Origin: an uncultured Alphaproteobacteria bacterium | GTDB taxonomy: Bacteria > Pseudomonadota > Alphaproteobacteria > RF32 > CAG-239 | Reading direction: 5' to 3' | Assembly: GCA_946618745.1 (NCBI GenBank) | Contig: CAMOLN010000049.1 | Coordinates: forward strand, 1-6,973 | Length of the DNA stretch: 6,973 nt | Shown: positions 6,471 to 6,973 of the stretch, one piece after another | Layout: each line of letters begins with the position of its first letter | How positions within the stretch are numbered: the first letter of the stretch is position 1 | Translations under genes and position numbers: made by a program | Notes under the pieces: model-generated | Told to the model about the DNA's origin: nothing | What the model saw: the letters and a program-made list of their open reading frames with translations, nothing else | Databases searched by the model: none

Positions 6471-6973
6471 TTATTGGTTACTTCCATTATTCAAAATTCC
6501 TATTAAGTAAGCAGTAATTTCACTAAAATTATTAAAAACCAGTAATGAATCCTTCTTATCTTTTATATAATTGTCCTCCATAAACTTGCCTTTGCCTAAT
6601 AATATAGGCTGAACGCCTGCATTATAAGCACACTCAGTATCTTGCTTGGTATCACCGATTAGCCAAACATTATTTTTATCAATTTTATATTCCGCATCTT
6701 TAAGAGCAGTAAATACCGGATCAGGCTCAGGTTTATTTTTGGGCGCATCACCATTGCCTAGAATTTTAGTAAATTTAATATCTGGAAAACAAAAAGAAAT
6801 TTCTTTTAACAGAAGGGATTTCTCTTTGTTTGAAATAATAAAAATATCAATTTTTTTTTCGTTACATACTTGCAAAAAATTAAAAGCTTCTTCTAAAGTA
6901 ACAACCTTATTATAACCATTTAGAGTATAATAATTCAAATAATCTTGATATGCTGCAGCTGCTTCGTCGGCAA
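6471..6973 (-). CDS. HAD-superfamily hydrolase, N-terminus beyond window
   Basis: The frame is open to the right edge; about 167 codons are present. The first complete codons read ADEAAAAYQDYLNYYTLNGY, so the TTG at 6938 is an internal codon, not the start. The N-terminal DxDGT nucleophile motif and probably part of the cap lie outside. Visible motifs are II (FIISNK, Ser), III (Lys in KNKPEPDPVF) and IV (WLIGDTKQDTECAYNAG, with the Mg-binding Asp residues), then GVQPILLGKG. This is the layout of Gph-like phosphatases that remove phosphate from small metabolites; the substrate cannot be told. The gene is visibly more A/T-rich in codon use than rlmE or ccrM, which could reflect transfer. It ends with NNGSNQ and TAA at 6473-6471. 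The same frame then continues as the repeat-family remnant. Confidence 0.85.
   Translation of the reverse strand, partial: ADEAAAAYQDYLNYYTLNGYNKVVTLEEAFNFLQVCNEKKIDIFIISNKEKSLLLKEISFCFPDIKFTKILGNGDAPKNKPEPDPVFTALKDAEYKIDKNNVWLIGDTKQDTECAYNAGVQPILLGKGKFMEDNYIKDKKDSLLVFNNFSEITAYLIGILNNGSNQ

Noticed and set aside
6936..6938. TTG at 6938 as the start of the HAD gene.
   Set aside because: The frame is open upstream to the window edge, and the essential N-terminal HAD motif is still missing at that point.

Overview
This AT-rich window looks like the chromosome of a low-GC alphaproteobacterium. The main evidence is a full-length CcrM-type GANTC adenine methyltransferase, which is characteristic of most Alphaproteobacteria outside the Rickettsiales. 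The ppx/gppA-rlmE neighbourhood is also typical of that class. The exact lineage (for example an uncultured gut or host-associated group) is inference.

Left half (1-4707, all minus strand): ccrM (3613-4707) is followed by a strong terminator hairpin (3554-3587). Next comes a tightly packed gene set, read leftwards: a canonical Ppx/GppA phosphatase (2394-3527), a second diverged Ppx/GppA paralogue (1454-2404), rlmE (766-1461) and the first 255 codons of an RsmB/NOP-family rRNA methyltransferase that runs off the left edge. Junctions are an 11-nt overlap, an 8-nt overlap and a 0-nt abutment, so the four genes are almost certainly one transcript. This links polyphosphate/(p)ppGpp-type phosphatases with rRNA methylation. 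The likely operon promoter lies inside the ccrM terminator, with its -10 box in the hairpin loop.

Intergenic 4708-4926 is a divergent control region for ccrM and for the first gene of the right half.

Right half (4927-6973): this is accessory-looking. A secreted protein (4927-5502, plus) and a cytosolic protein (5538-6269, minus) converge on a shared bidirectional terminator. I do not recognise either, but they belong together. The cytosolic one is built almost wholly of about seven full 29-residue repeats plus partial ends. The secreted one carries looser 25-29-residue repeats with the same motifs. A third C-terminal fragment of the same family (6372-6470, minus) lies just upstream, and it carries a near-identical copy of the terminator. 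It directly follows, in the same frame, the stop codon of a partial HAD-family phosphatase gene (6471-6973, minus) that enters from the right edge. The repeat family, the duplicated terminator and the remnant together suggest a small, recombining, lineage-specific gene family. This is the most novel part of the window.
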